Assembly (NCBI RefSeq): GCF_030929495.1 | Contig: NZ_JAVFWN010000011.1 | Span: 218,204-282,203, forward strand | DNA from: Nocardioides sp. LHD-245 | Lineage (GTDB): Bacteria; Actinomycetota; Actinomycetes; Propionibacteriales; Nocardioidaceae | Direction of reading: 5' to 3' | DNA: 64,000 nucleotides | Part shown: positions 54,308 through 62,825 of the stretch, piece by piece | Numbering within the stretch: position 1 is the first letter of the stretch | Layout of the letters: each line of letters begins with the position of its first letter | The notes under the pieces: generated by a model | The model's input: the letters and a program-made list of their open reading frames with translations, nothing else | What the model was told of the DNA's origin: nothing | The model's database searches: none | Translations under genes and position numbers: made by a program

Positions 54308-55297
54308 TCAGGCGGGCGCGACCGCCTCGTCGCGGGCCTCGGCCGCGGCGACGGCCGCCAGCGGCCCGAGCGGCGCCGTCGCACCGGCCTTGAGCATCCG
54401 CCGGAACCGCGCCCGGTTGTACGACGCCGGCTCGGTCGTCGAGATGAAGTCGTCGAGCAGCCGCACGAACTCGTCGGGGTGGTCCTTGTGCGGGAAGTGG
54501 CCGGCGTCCGCCAGCACGTCCACGCGCACGTCGGGGGCCAGCGCCCGGGCGTTCTCGGCGTGCGCGACCGGGATCACCTGGTCCTCGATGCCCCACAGCA
54601 CCGCCATCGGCATGGCCTCGCTCAGGTAGGCGCGGTCGGACATCGTCACGATCTGGCCGCGCCAGTCGATGACGGCCCGGACCAGGTGACGGATCGCGAA
54701 CCGGGTGCGCCGGTCCTTCCAGGACTCGACGATGTCGGCGACCTCGTCGAGGTCGCGGGTGTACTTGCGCAGCGGCCCGAAGGTCAGATGTCCCGACGCC
54801 GCCCGCAGGGCGAGGGTCTCGACGTGACGGATCCCGGGCAGCGTCAGCAGCCCGACGGCCCGGAACCAGCCCGGCACCTGGATCAGCCGGATCATCGGGG
54901 TCACCTCGCCGCCGAGGCCGCCGGTGGACACGAGCATCACCCGCTGGGTGCGCTCGGGGAACTGGTAGGCGAACTGCATCGCGACACCGCCGCCGAAGCT
55001 GTGCCCGACGACGGTGACCTTGTCGATGCCGAGGACGGTGAGCAGGTCCCGCATCCCGTTGGCGTAGCCGCCCAGCGTGTAGTCGGCGCGCGGCTTGTCG
55101 GAGAGCCCGTGCCCGAGCAGGTCGGGAGCGATCACGGTGTAGCGCTCGGCCAGCTCGTCGATCACCGGCGTCCAGGTCGTGTGGTCGCAGGCGAGACCGT
55201 GCAGCAGCAGCACCGCGGGCCCCGAGCCCTTGCGGACGTACGCGCGGCGCTTGCCGTGCAGCGTGACGTACCGGACGTCCTCGCTCCCCACCGACAT
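54308..55297 (-). CDS. Alpha/beta-fold hydrolase
   Basis: The 329-residue hydrolase has the oxyanion region VLLLHGLACDHTTWTPVIDE, DLLGHGLSDKPRADYTLGGY, nucleophile VVGHSFGGGVAMQF (Ser), acid in LWGIEDQVIPVAHAENA (Asp) and His in DAGHFPHKDHPDEF. The catalytic triad is intact. It resembles epoxide-hydrolase/esterase-like mycobacterial proteins; substrate unknown. ATG 55297 with GGAGGGGG upstream is preferred to two further upstream starts. It is divergent from fasR across a region with an 8-bp-arm palindrome. Confidence 0.88.
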   Translation of the reverse strand: MSVGSEDVRYVTLHGKRRAYVRKGSGPAVLLLHGLACDHTTWTPVIDELAERYTVIAPDLLGHGLSDKPRADYTLGGYANGMRDLLTVLGIDKVTVVGHSFGGGVAMQFAYQFPERTQRVMLVSTGGLGGEVTPMIRLIQVPGWFRAVGLLTLPGIRHVETLALRAASGHLTFGPLRKYTRDLDEVADIVESWKDRRTRFAIRHLVRAVIDWRGQIVTMSDRAYLSEAMPMAVLWGIEDQVIPVAHAENARALAPDVRVDVLADAGHFPHKDHPDEFVRLLDDFISTTEPASYNRARFRRMLKAGATAPLGPLAAVAAAEARDEAVAPA

Positions 55298-55319
55298 CAC
55301 CACGCCCCCTCCGCGCTCG

Positions 55320-55345
55320 GCTAGCAGATGCTTGCTCCTGCTAGC
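55320..55345. promoter_or_regulatory. Operator-like inverted repeat upstream of the hydrolase
   Basis: GCTAGCAG (55320-55327) and CTGCTAGC (55338-55345) are exact complements separated by ten bases (ATGCTTGCTC). The site is 22 bases upstream of the hydrolase ATG and 87 bases upstream of fasR. No regulator can be named. Confidence 0.5.
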
Positions 55346-55419
55346 GGTCGTGCCCGATTCAACCACGGTGCCCGGGCGCTCGACACCCCGCCTCCGGAAC
55401 CGGTCGGCGCACCGCGCAA

Positions 55420-55425
55420 TAGGCT
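55420..55425 (+). promoter_or_regulatory. -10 box of leaderless fasR
   Basis: TAGGCT ends six bases before ATG 55432 with no ribosome site between. This is the same spacing as at 21636, 29593, 36114, 56771 and 62190. Confidence 0.6.
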
Positions 55426-55431
55426 GGCGCC

Positions 55432-56643
55432 ATGTCCCCCACCGGTTCGGCGCAACGGGCCGAGGCCACCCGCCAGCTGCGCGCGGCCACCGGCTCCCTG
55501 AGCACGGCGGCGACCTCGCGGATGGATGCCGACCTGCCCTGGTTCCGCGACCTGAGCGCCGAGGAGCGCTCGTACGTCGGGATGATCGTCCAGGCCGGCG
55601 TGAAGGGCTTCGTGGACTGGTTCGCCGACGGCGGCGGCGCCGACCCGCAGGATCACGCCCTCGTCGGTCAGGTCTTCGGCGCCGCGCCCCGCGCCATGGC
55701 CGGCACGGTCGACCTGCACCAGACCGTCGAGCTGATCAAGCTGACCATCGACGAGGTCGAGGCCAACATCGAGCGCCTGCTCGCTCCCGAGGTGCTGCCC
55801 GACGTCCACGCCGCGGTGCTGCGGTACGGCCGCGAGGTCGCCTTCGCGACCGCGGAGGTGTACGCCCGCGCCGCCGAGGTCCGCGGCCGCTGGGACGCCC
55901 GGCTCGAGGCGCTCGCCGTCGACGCCGTCCTGCGCGCCGAGACCGACGAGGCCGTGCTGTCCCGTGCCAGTGCCGTCGGCTGGTCCTCCCGCGGCGAGGT
56001 CGCGGTGGTCGTCGGCACCGCTCCCCCGGAGGCGTCCGGCGCGGCGACCGGCGTCTTCGACGACGTCCGGCGTGCGGCCCGCGAGCACGGCCTCGACGCC
56101 CTCAGCGCCGTGCAGGGCCACCTCCTGGTCGTGATCCTCGGCGGCGTCGACCAGCTCGAGAAGGACGCGAGCTCCGTCGCGCCCCTGTTCGGCGACGGCG
56201 CCGTCGTCGTCGGCCCGACCGCCGCCGACCTCGCCCACGCCCACCTCTCGGCCCGGGTCGCGCTCGACGCGCTGCGCGCGGCGGTCGGCTGGCCCGACGC
56301 CCCCCGCCCGGTCTCGGCCCACGACCTCCTCCCCGAGCGGATCCTCGCCGGCGACGACCGCGCCCGGCTCGAGGCTGTCGACGACCTCTACCGCCCCCTG
56401 GCCGACTCCCGCGGCGAGCTCGTCGAGACGCTGGTGGCCTACTTCGCCAACGGCGGCGGGATCGAGGCGACCGCCCGCTCCCTCTTCGTGCATGCCAACA
56501 CCGTGCGCTACCGCCTCGGGCAGATCGCCGACCTCACCGGGCTCACCCCGTCGGTCCCCCGCGACGCGCTCAGCCTGCAGCTCGCGCTCGCCCTGGGCCG
56601 CCAGGCGGCGGCCGGCTCCAGCCGGGGCACCACCGCGTCCTAG
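55432..56643 (+). CDS. fasR: FasR-like PucR-type regulator of fatty acid synthesis
   Basis: The 403-residue protein has a conserved N-terminal domain (LPWFRDLSAEERSYVGMIVQ, DLHQTVELIKLTIDEVEANI, RYGREVAFATAEVYARAAEV), a central GGDEF-like region and a C-terminal PucR helix-turn-helix (FFANGGGIEATARSLFVHANTV-type block, TVRYRLGQIADLTGL). It sits immediately upstream of fabD-fabH-acpP-fabF, exactly as FasR does in Streptomyces, where it activates that operon. An inverted repeat after its stop (56697-56717) is the likely binding site. It appears leaderless. Confidence 0.92.
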   Translation: MSPTGSAQRAEATRQLRAATGSLSTAATSRMDADLPWFRDLSAEERSYVGMIVQAGVKGFVDWFADGGGADPQDHALVGQVFGAAPRAMAGTVDLHQTVELIKLTIDEVEANIERLLAPEVLPDVHAAVLRYGREVAFATAEVYARAAEVRGRWDARLEALAVDAVLRAETDEAVLSRASAVGWSSRGEVAVVVGTAPPEASGAATGVFDDVRRAAREHGLDALSAVQGHLLVVILGGVDQLEKDASSVAPLFGDGAVVVGPTAADLAHAHLSARVALDALRAAVGWPDAPRPVSAHDLLPERILAGDDRARLEAVDDLYRPLADSRGELVETLVAYFANGGGIEATARSLFVHANTVRYRLGQIADLTGLTPSVPRDALSLQLALALGRQAAAGSSRGTTAS

Positions 56644-56696
56644 GCCGACGGGCCGCACCGGCGCCATCCCCACGCCCCGTCCCCACTCCGTCCCCG

Positions 56697-56717
56697 CCTT
56701 GTAGGACTCCCACAAGG
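56697..56717. promoter_or_regulatory. Candidate FasR box upstream of fabD
   Basis: CCTTGT (56697-56702) and ACAAGG (56712-56717) are exact complements around AGGACTCCC. The palindrome ends 53 bases before the fabD -10 box. Its place between fasR and fabD and its TTGT/ACAA arms fit the FasR operator position known from Streptomyces. I cannot verify the published consensus here. Confidence 0.65.
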
Positions 56718-56770
56718 TCCGGCCGCCAAGTTCGTGGACGGTGCAGGCGCGGTCCCAACCACGGGGACGG

Positions 56771-56776
56771 CAGGCT
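56771..56776 (+). promoter_or_regulatory. -10 box of fabD
   Basis: CAGGCT ends six bases before GTG 56783. The intervening GGAGGG could act as a ribosome site only in a transcript with a longer leader, so a leaderless or near-leaderless start is likely. Confidence 0.5.
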
Positions 56777-56782
56777 GGAGGG

Positions 56783-57745
56783 GTGCTCGTGATCGTGGCC
56801 CCCGGACAAGGCGCGCAGACCCCAGGATTCCTCACCCCATGGCTGGAGGACCCGGACGTCGCCGCGTACGTCGACTGGCTCTCCGCCGTCTCCGGTCTGG
56901 ATCTGGCCCACTACGGCACGGCGGCCGACGAGGACACCATCCGCGACACGAAGGTCGCCCAGCCACTCCTGGTGGCGGCCGGACTGGTCGCCGCCCGCCA
57001 GCTCGCGCTCGCGTCCGGCCCGATGCTCGCCGGCGCGGTCACCGGGCACAGCGTCGGTGAGCTCACCGCCGCGGTCGGCGCCGGCGTGATCACGGCCGAG
57101 CAGGCCATGGTCCTGGTCCGGGAGCGGGGCAACGCGATGGCCGACGCGGCCGCCGTCACCCCGACCGGCATGACCGCCGTCCTCGGCGGCGATCGCGACG
57201 AGGTCCTCGCCGCGATCGCGGCCCACGGCCTGACCGCCGCCAACGACAACGGTCCCGGCCAGATCGTCGCCGCCGGCACGACCGAGCAGCTCGCGGTGTT
57301 CGCCGACAACGGCCCCTCGGGCGCCCGGCTGCGGTCGCTGTCGGTCGCCGGGGCCTTCCACTCCCCCCACATGGCGCCCGCGGTCGACCACGTGACCGGC
57401 CTCGCGCGATCGGTCTCCGTGACCGATGCGCACACCCCCTTCATCACCAACTCCGACGGCACCGTGGTCCGCGACGGCCGTGACGCGCTGGACCGGATCG
57501 TGGGCCAGATCGCTCGCCCGGTGCGGTGGGACCTGTGCCTGGAGACGATGGCCGGGCTGGGCGTCACCGGGGTCCTCGAGCTGCCTCCGGCCGGCACCCT
57601 GACCGGCATCGCGAAGCGCTACTTCCGCGGTCGCGAGCCGGGCGTCGAGACCTTCGCGCTCTCCGGCCCCGAGCAGCTCGACGAGGCCCGCGCCTTCTGC
57701 GAGCGGCACGCCGCGGCCGCCCACACCGAGGTCGTGCCCGCATGA
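56783..57745 (+). CDS. fabD: Malonyl CoA-acyl carrier protein transacylase
   Basis: FabD loads malonyl units on ACP. The 320-residue protein begins LVIVAPGQGAQTPGFLTPWL, has nucleophile Ser90 in TGHSVGELTAAVGAG, Arg in MVLVRERGNAM, ANDNGPGQIVAAGT and catalytic His in AGAFHSPHMAPA. The GTG 56783 start gives the family N-terminus; an upstream in-frame ATG (56741) would add unrelated sequence overlapping the promoter. Its stop overlaps the fabH ATG. It is the first gene of the type II synthase operon. Confidence 0.95.
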   Translation: MLVIVAPGQGAQTPGFLTPWLEDPDVAAYVDWLSAVSGLDLAHYGTAADEDTIRDTKVAQPLLVAAGLVAARQLALASGPMLAGAVTGHSVGELTAAVGAGVITAEQAMVLVRERGNAMADAAAVTPTGMTAVLGGDRDEVLAAIAAHGLTAANDNGPGQIVAAGTTEQLAVFADNGPSGARLRSLSVAGAFHSPHMAPAVDHVTGLARSVSVTDAHTPFITNSDGTVVRDGRDALDRIVGQIARPVRWDLCLETMAGLGVTGVLELPPAGTLTGIAKRYFRGREPGVETFALSGPEQLDEARAFCERHAAAAHTEVVPA

Positions 57746-58743
57746 GCGGCCTCCAGGTCGAGTCCGTGTCCGCCCATGCCACGATCCTCGGCGTCGGCGC
57801 CTACCGTCCCGTCCGCGTGGTGCCCAACGCCGAGATCGTCGACGCGATCGACTCCAGCGACGAGTGGGTCCAGCAGCGTTCGGGCATCCGCACCCGCGGG
57901 ATCGCCGGCGAGTCCGAGACCGTGGTGTCGATGTCGGTCGAGGCCTCGAAGGCGGCCCTCGAGAGCGCCGGGGTCGACGTGCAGCAGGTCGACGCCGTCA
58001 TCGTCGCGACGGTCAGCCACCTCATGCAGCTGCCGTCCGCCGCCGCCATGATCGCCCACCAGCTCGGCACGGCGCAGCCGGCCGCCTTCGACATCTCGGC
58101 CGCGTGCGCCGGCTTCTGTCACGGTGTCGCCCTCGCCAACGACATGGTCCGCGGCGGCACCGCCCGGCACGTGCTGGTGATCGGCGTCGAGAAGCTCTCC
58201 GACATCACCGACCCGACCGACCGCGGTTCGGCCTTCATCTTCGCCGACGGCGCCGGCGCGGTGGTCGTCGGACCCGCCGACCGGCCCGGTATCGGCCCGG
58301 TCGTGTGGGGCTCCGACGGCGAGCACTACGACCACATCCGGTCCCGCAAGGACTGGACCGAGGTCGTCGCGTCCGGTGACCTCCGTGAGGCGGCGATCAC
58401 CATGAAGGGCAGCGAGGTCTTCCGCTGGGCGTCGTACGGGATGGCCAAGGTCGCCCAGCAGGCGCTGGACCGGGCGGGCATCACCGTCGACGAGCTCGAC
58501 TGCTTCATCCCGCACCAGGCCAACAACCGGATCACCGACGCGATGGCGCGCTCGCTGCGCCTGCCCGACACGGTCCGGATCGCCCGCGACATCATCGACT
58601 CCGGCAACACCTCCGCCGCGTCCGTCCCGATGGCCCTGCAGCGGATGATCGACGACGGCGACGCGAAGTCGGGAGACACCGCGCTCCTCATCGCCTTCGG
58701 CGCCGGTCTCGCGTACGCCGCCCAGGTCGTCGTCATCCCCTGA
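57742..58743 (+). CDS. fabH: Beta-ketoacyl-ACP synthase III
   Basis: FabH condenses an acyl-CoA primer with malonyl-ACP. The 333-residue protein has the triad Cys122 (DISAACAGFCHGVALAND), His in CFIPHQANNRITDAMA and Asn in DSGNTSAASVPMALQ, with the C-terminal GAGLAYAAQVVV. ATG 57742 overlaps fabD. Actinobacterial FabH enzymes commonly accept branched starters; primer choice cannot be read from these motifs. Confidence 0.95.
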   Translation: MSGLQVESVSAHATILGVGAYRPVRVVPNAEIVDAIDSSDEWVQQRSGIRTRGIAGESETVVSMSVEASKAALESAGVDVQQVDAVIVATVSHLMQLPSAAAMIAHQLGTAQPAAFDISAACAGFCHGVALANDMVRGGTARHVLVIGVEKLSDITDPTDRGSAFIFADGAGAVVVGPADRPGIGPVVWGSDGEHYDHIRSRKDWTEVVASGDLREAAITMKGSEVFRWASYGMAKVAQQALDRAGITVDELDCFIPHQANNRITDAMARSLRLPDTVRIARDIIDSGNTSAASVPMALQRMIDDGDAKSGDTALLIAFGAGLAYAAQVVVIP

Positions 58744-58813
58744 CGGGCCCCGGCGCCCGCCCACGTTTCCGCACCACCCAGCACCACCCATCAACCACGG
58801 GAGAACACCAAGA

Positions 58814-59059
58814 ATGAGCACCGAAGAGATCCGCGCCGCCCTCGCCGAGATCGTCAACGAGGTCGCCGGCATCCCGGCCGACAGCGTGCAGCTGGACAAG
58901 TCGTTCAGCGACGACCTGGACGTCGACTCGCTCTCGATGGTCGAGGTCGTCGTCGAGGCCGAGGAGAAGTTCGGCGTCACCATCCCCGACGACGAGGTCA
59001 AGAACCTCAAGACCGTCGGCGACGCGGTCGCCTACATCGAGCGCAACATCGCCGCCTGA
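58814..59059 (+). CDS. acpP: Acyl carrier protein
   Basis: The 81-residue acidic protein carries the phosphopantetheine site DLDVDSLSMVEVVVEAEEKF (Ser39) and the helices EIRAALAEIVNEVAGI and GDAVAYIERNI. It is the carrier for the fab enzymes encoded on both sides. ATG 58814 follows GGGAGAACACCAAGA. The 70-base gap after fabH shows no hairpin of note. Confidence 0.96.
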   Translation: MSTEEIRAALAEIVNEVAGIPADSVQLDKSFSDDLDVDSLSMVEVVVEAEEKFGVTIPDDEVKNLKTVGDAVAYIERNIAA

Positions 59060-59099
59060 TCATTCTGATCCGCTGACTCACCAAGGGAGACCGACAGCC

Positions 59100-60350
59100 A
59101 TGTCCCGCACTCGTGTCGTCGTCACCGGCCTGGGCACCACCAGCCCGCTCGGCGGCGATGTCGCCAGCACCTGGGAGGGCCTCCTCGCCGGTCGTTCGGG
59201 GGTCCGTCCCCTCGGCGACATGGCTGACGGTCTCCCCGTGACCATCGGCGCCACGGCCGCCGTCGATCCGGCGGAGGTCCTCGACCGGGTCGTGGCCCGC
59301 CGCCTCGACCGCTCCTCGCAGTTCGCGCTGATCGCCGCGCTCGAGGCCTGGGCCGACTCCGGCCTGGCGTCCGCCCAGGAGTCCGGCGCCCTCGACGGCG
59401 ACCGGTTCGGCGTCGCCTTCGCCTCGGGCATCGGCGGCGTGCACACGCTGCTGTCCAACCACTCGACGCTCCTCGAGAAGGGCCCGCGGCGCGTCTCCCC
59501 GATCGCCGTGCCGATGCTGATGGCCAACGCTCCGGCGGCGACCATCAGCCTCAAGCTGGGCGCTCGTGGCCCGGTCAACACCCCCGTGTCGGCCTGCGCG
59601 TCGGGCAACGAGGCGGTCTCGCTGGCCGCCGACCAGATCCGGCTCGGCCGGGTCGACGTCGCGATCGCCGGCGGCACCGAGGCCGCGATCCACCCGCTGC
59701 CGATCGCCGCGTTCGCCAACATGATGGCGTTGTCCAAGAACGACGGTGACCCGACGAAGGTCTCGCGCCCGTTCGACACCGGTCGCGACGGCTTCGTCCT
59801 CGGCGAGGGCGCCGGTGCGCTGGTCCTGGAGTCGCTCGAGCACGCCCAGGCCCGCGGCGCCCGGATCTACGCCGAGGTCCTCGGCACCGGCATCACCGCC
59901 GATGCGCACGACATCGCGCAGCCCGACCCCGCCGGCCGGGGTGGTGCCCGCGCCATCCGTGCCGCCGTCCAGGACGCCGGCGTGGCCCCCGGCGACATCG
60001 CCCACGTCAACGCGCACGCGACCTCGACCCCTCAGGGCGACGTCGCCGAGTCGCTGATGCTGCACGCCGTGCTCGGCGCGGCTGCCGACGACCTCGTGGT
60101 CTCGGCCACCAAGTCGATGACCGGTCACCTGCTCGGCGGCGCCGGCGCGCTCGAGGCGGTCGCGACGGTCCTGGCGATCCACCACCGCACCGCGCCGCCC
60201 ACGATCAACCTCGACGAGAAGGACCCCCAGGTGGAGCTCGACGTCGCCACCAAGCCGCGGGACCTCCCGCTGGGCGACATCGCCGCGATCAACAACTCCT
60301 TCGGCTTCGGCGGCGCCAACGTCGCCGTCGTCTTCGGATCGCCCACCTGA
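59100..60350 (+). CDS. fabF: Beta-ketoacyl-ACP synthase II
   Basis: FabF performs chain-elongating condensation. The 416-residue protein has RVVVTGLGTTSPLGGDVAST, catalytic Cys in PVSACASGNEAVSLAADQI, the two His in AHVNAHATSTPQGDVAES and SATKSMTGHLLGGAGALEAV, and C-terminal NNSFGFGGANVAVVFG. GGGAGACC precedes ATG 59100. It ends the operon and is followed by two strong hairpins. Confidence 0.96.
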   Translation: MSRTRVVVTGLGTTSPLGGDVASTWEGLLAGRSGVRPLGDMADGLPVTIGATAAVDPAEVLDRVVARRLDRSSQFALIAALEAWADSGLASAQESGALDGDRFGVAFASGIGGVHTLLSNHSTLLEKGPRRVSPIAVPMLMANAPAATISLKLGARGPVNTPVSACASGNEAVSLAADQIRLGRVDVAIAGGTEAAIHPLPIAAFANMMALSKNDGDPTKVSRPFDTGRDGFVLGEGAGALVLESLEHAQARGARIYAEVLGTGITADAHDIAQPDPAGRGGARAIRAAVQDAGVAPGDIAHVNAHATSTPQGDVAESLMLHAVLGAAADDLVVSATKSMTGHLLGGAGALEAVATVLAIHHRTAPPTINLDEKDPQVELDVATKPRDLPLGDIAAINNSFGFGGANVAVVFGSPT

Positions 60351-60405
60351 TCCCGAGCGCGGCAGACCCGGCCGCGACCCCAGCGCCTCACCGCGCTCCA
60401 CGTGC

Positions 60406-60441
60406 CAGGGCCGCTGGAACACCTCCCGTCCAGCGGCCCTG
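60406..60441. terminator. Hairpin after fabF
   Basis: CAGGGCCGCTGG (60406-60417) is exactly complementary to CCAGCGGCCCTG (60430-60441) with a 12-base loop. There is no T-run. It is the first of two stacked hairpins between fabF and the convergent DUF3145 gene. Confidence 0.65.
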
Positions 60442-60464
60442 ACTTCGGATTGCTCCTCCACAGA

Positions 60465-60500
60465 GAAAGCGCCCCGGCTCACCAGAGCCGGGGCGCTTTC
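60465..60500. terminator. Bidirectional terminator between fabF and DUF3145
   Basis: GAAAGCGCCCCGGCTC (60465-60480) pairs perfectly over 16 bases with GAGCCGGGGCGCTTTC (60485-60500) around the loop ACCA. The stem carries AAA on the left and TTT on the right, so either strand ends the stem with short U residues. It lies 20 bases beyond the DUF3145 stop. Confidence 0.8.
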
Positions 60501-60520
60501 GGGTCGCAGCGGGTCGGTGC

Positions 60521-61018
60521 TCAGACCACCTGGTGCAGCCAGCGCACCGGGGCGCCCTCTCCGGCGTGCCGGAAGGTCTCCAGCTCGTCGTCCCAGGGCT
60601 TGCCCAGCAGCTTGTCGATCTCGTTCTCCAAGGTCACCTCGCCGAGCGCGGCGCGGACCACGGAGGCCTTGAGCCGGTCCTCGGGGATCATGATGTCGCC
60701 GTGCAGCCCCATCACGGCGTGGAAGACACCGAGGTCGGGGGTGTAGGAGAACCGGGCGCCCTCGGTCGACGACGTCGGCTCCTCGGTCACCTCGAAGCGG
60801 AGGTGGTTCCAGCCGCGCAGCGCGGAGGCCATCTCGGCGGCCGCGCCGACCTTGCCGGTCCAGGAGAACTCGGCCCGATAGGTCCCCGACTGCGCCGGTT
60901 GCGGCGTCCAGTCAGGGTTGACGGGCACGCCGAGGACGCCGCCCACGGCCCACTCGATGTGCGGGCACAGCGCGGACGGCGCGGAGTGGACGTAGAACAC
61001 GCCCCTGGCTGCACTCAT
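60521..61018 (-). CDS. DUF3145 family protein
   Basis: The 165-residue protein starts MSAARGVFYVHSAPSALCPH followed by EWAVGGVLGVPV, and contains LRGWNHLRFEVTEEP, GLHGDIMIPEDRLKASVVRA and PWDDELETFRHAGEGAPVRW. These are the blocks of DUF3145, a conserved actinobacterial protein regularly found next to the fab operon. Function is unknown. ATG 61018 matches the family start; GTG codons 15-18 bases upstream are alternatives. The 191 bases between this gene and the next hold nothing I can identify. Confidence 0.92.
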   Translation of the reverse strand: MSAARGVFYVHSAPSALCPHIEWAVGGVLGVPVNPDWTPQPAQSGTYRAEFSWTGKVGAAAEMASALRGWNHLRFEVTEEPTSSTEGARFSYTPDLGVFHAVMGLHGDIMIPEDRLKASVVRAALGEVTLENEIDKLLGKPWDDELETFRHAGEGAPVRWLHQVV

Positions 61019-61209
61019 GCTTCCGGTCACCACGAACCCTCGCTTCTTCCTACCTCCGGCGTGAGATACGCCTTCCCCAGCGGTCTCGACGGAGGTGTCG
61101 GCGTCGCGAACGTGCGTAGGCACAGCGGCAGAGTGACACCTGTGTTGTTGTGCTCCCATTGTGGCCCATGGGACGGCGTGACACCAGCGCCACGTCCGCG
61201 TGTCTGGCC

Positions 61210-62144
61210 TCACACGGCCCGCGGTCGGCTCCCGAGGGCGACCAGCTCCTCCAGTACCGATCTCCCGATGCCGAGACCGCCGAGGTGGCTCTCCCCGTCG
61301 ATGACCGTCAGCGTCGCGTCGGGCAGCCGCTCGACGCAGTGCCGGCCGTGCCGGAACGGCACGATGTGATCGTCGTCGCCGTGCCACCAGCGAACGGGGA
61401 CGCGCACGTCGGCCAACCGGAAGCCCCACTCCCTGGTGAAGAGCAGCAGATCGGCCAACGGCGCCGTCATCTGGAACCGGCTGCCGTTGAGCAGGTCGTC
61501 GAGGAACATCGCCTTGAACTCCGGTCGCCCCAGGAGGTGCCGGTCGCCGGCCGGCTGCACCGCGGCGTACAGGTCCAGCGCCGGGCCGGCCAGGGGCTTC
61601 ACCGCACGGATGGCCCCGGTGAGCGCCACCCCCAGCGGCACCCGGCTCGCGGCCAGTACCGGGGCCGCGCGCACCGCGAGCTGGATGATCCCGCCCTCCG
61701 CCGCGTCCGGGCCCCGGGTCGGTGCGACTCCCCGAGCACGCCCACCCCCTCGCCCCGTTCCGGCAGCGCGGCGCCCGCAGCCAGGGCGTAGGGCCCGCCG
61801 CCGGACAGGCCGATGACGCGCAGGGTGTCGACCGCCAGGGCGTCGAGCAGCAACCCGAGGTCGGCGGTCCAGTCGAGCACGTTCGCGTACACGTGAGGCG
61901 TCGAGGACCCGATCCCCGGGCGGTCGATGCCGATGATCCGGACGCCCGCCTCCTCGGCGTACGCGCGGGCGTCGACGGGGATCTGGCGCCGCGCCCCGGG
62001 GGTTCCGTGCATCCACACGATGGCCGGGCCCCGCGGCGAGCCGTACTCCGCGAAGCTGAGCCGACGGCCGGCCCGCACCGCCACGCTCCCCTCGAGGGTG
62101 GGCCGCCTGGGCTGCTCCGGGATGCGGGGAGCCGGGAACGTCAT
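61210..62144 (-). pseudogene. Alpha/beta-hydrolase gene with a frameshift
   Basis: Two frames together give one hydrolase of about 310 residues. The first frame runs from ATG 62144 (MTFPAPRIPEQPRRPTLEGS, IVWMHGTPGARRQIPVDARA, IGIDRPGIGSSTP, nucleophile VIGLSGGGPYALA) to about GVGVLG. The continuation VAPTRGPDAAEGGIIQLAVR through VRWWHGDDDHIVPFRHG and IDGESHLGGLG is in the next frame. The break is at a run of four C (61730-61733; G on the coding strand), where five would restore the frame. All catalytic residues are present across the two frames. It is either a recent pseudogene or a homopolymer sequencing error. Confidence 0.8.
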
Positions 62145-62189
62145 GCGCAGGAGTGTGACAGGTGCGACGCGCCCCCGCCGCCCGTGTCC

Positions 62190-62195
62190 TACGCT
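62190..62195 (+). promoter_or_regulatory. -10 box of a leaderless gene
   Basis: TACGCT ends six bases before ATG 62202, followed by TTCGGCC-like sequence (TCGGCC) as before the starts at 21648 and 36126. Confidence 0.55.
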
Positions 62196-62201
62196 TCGGC
62201 C

Positions 62202-62810
62202 ATGACCGACGCAGGATCCGCGCCCAGCAGCGCGCCCGCACCGGGCCGCCGTCGCGCCGAGCGCCCCGCACGCACGCGTGCCGCCGGGCTCGGCACCCCG
62301 CGCGTCCCGCGTCCCACGTTCCGGTCGCGCGGCTGGCGCATCGGTCTGCTCGTCGTCGCTCTGGCTCTCGTCGTGTCCTGGCTCGCCTGGTACGCCACGA
62401 CGCCGGAGAAGCTGCCCGTGACCACGAAGGTGGTCAACGCCAACGGCGTCGTCGGGACACCGTTGTACGTCGGGATGTTCGCGGCGCCGTCCGACTTCGG
62501 CCGGGCCATCCGGGTCTCCGGGATCAAGGTCCGCACGACCAGCGACGTCGATCTCGAGGTGACCCCGCTGCTCTGCCGCCGCGGCACCATCGGCGTGACC
62601 ACCCAGCCCGACCAGTTCTGCAGCGACCTCGTCGACCCCGAAGGACAGCGGATGGTCGCCGGCGACTCGATCGTCGTGAAGATCGCGTCCGACGAGGCCG
62701 CCCTGGCCGTGGTCGACCGGATCAGGGTCGCCTATCGCGAGGACCTCCGTTGGGACACCCAGCCCGCCGGCCACCGCCAGGCGATCGTGACGATCGCCGG
62801 GCGCCCCTGA
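62202..62810 (+). CDS. Single-pass membrane protein of unknown function
   Basis: The 202-residue protein has a Ser/Ala/Pro- and Arg-rich cytoplasmic N-terminus, one helix near residues 47-66 (IGLLVVALALVVSWLAWYAT), and an extracytoplasmic beta-rich domain (LPVTTKVVNANGVVGTPLYV, IRVSGIKVRTTSDVDLEVTP) with two Cys (PLLCRRG, QFCSDLV) likely to form a disulfide. There is no recognisable family. It is divergent from the frameshifted hydrolase and leaderless by its promoter. Confidence 0.72.
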   Translation: MTDAGSAPSSAPAPGRRRAERPARTRAAGLGTPRVPRPTFRSRGWRIGLLVVALALVVSWLAWYATTPEKLPVTTKVVNANGVVGTPLYVGMFAAPSDFGRAIRVSGIKVRTTSDVDLEVTPLLCRRGTIGVTTQPDQFCSDLVDPEGQRMVAGDSIVVKIASDEAALAVVDRIRVAYREDLRWDTQPAGHRQAIVTIAGRP

Positions 62811-62825
62811 GCGCCCGGCAGCCCG

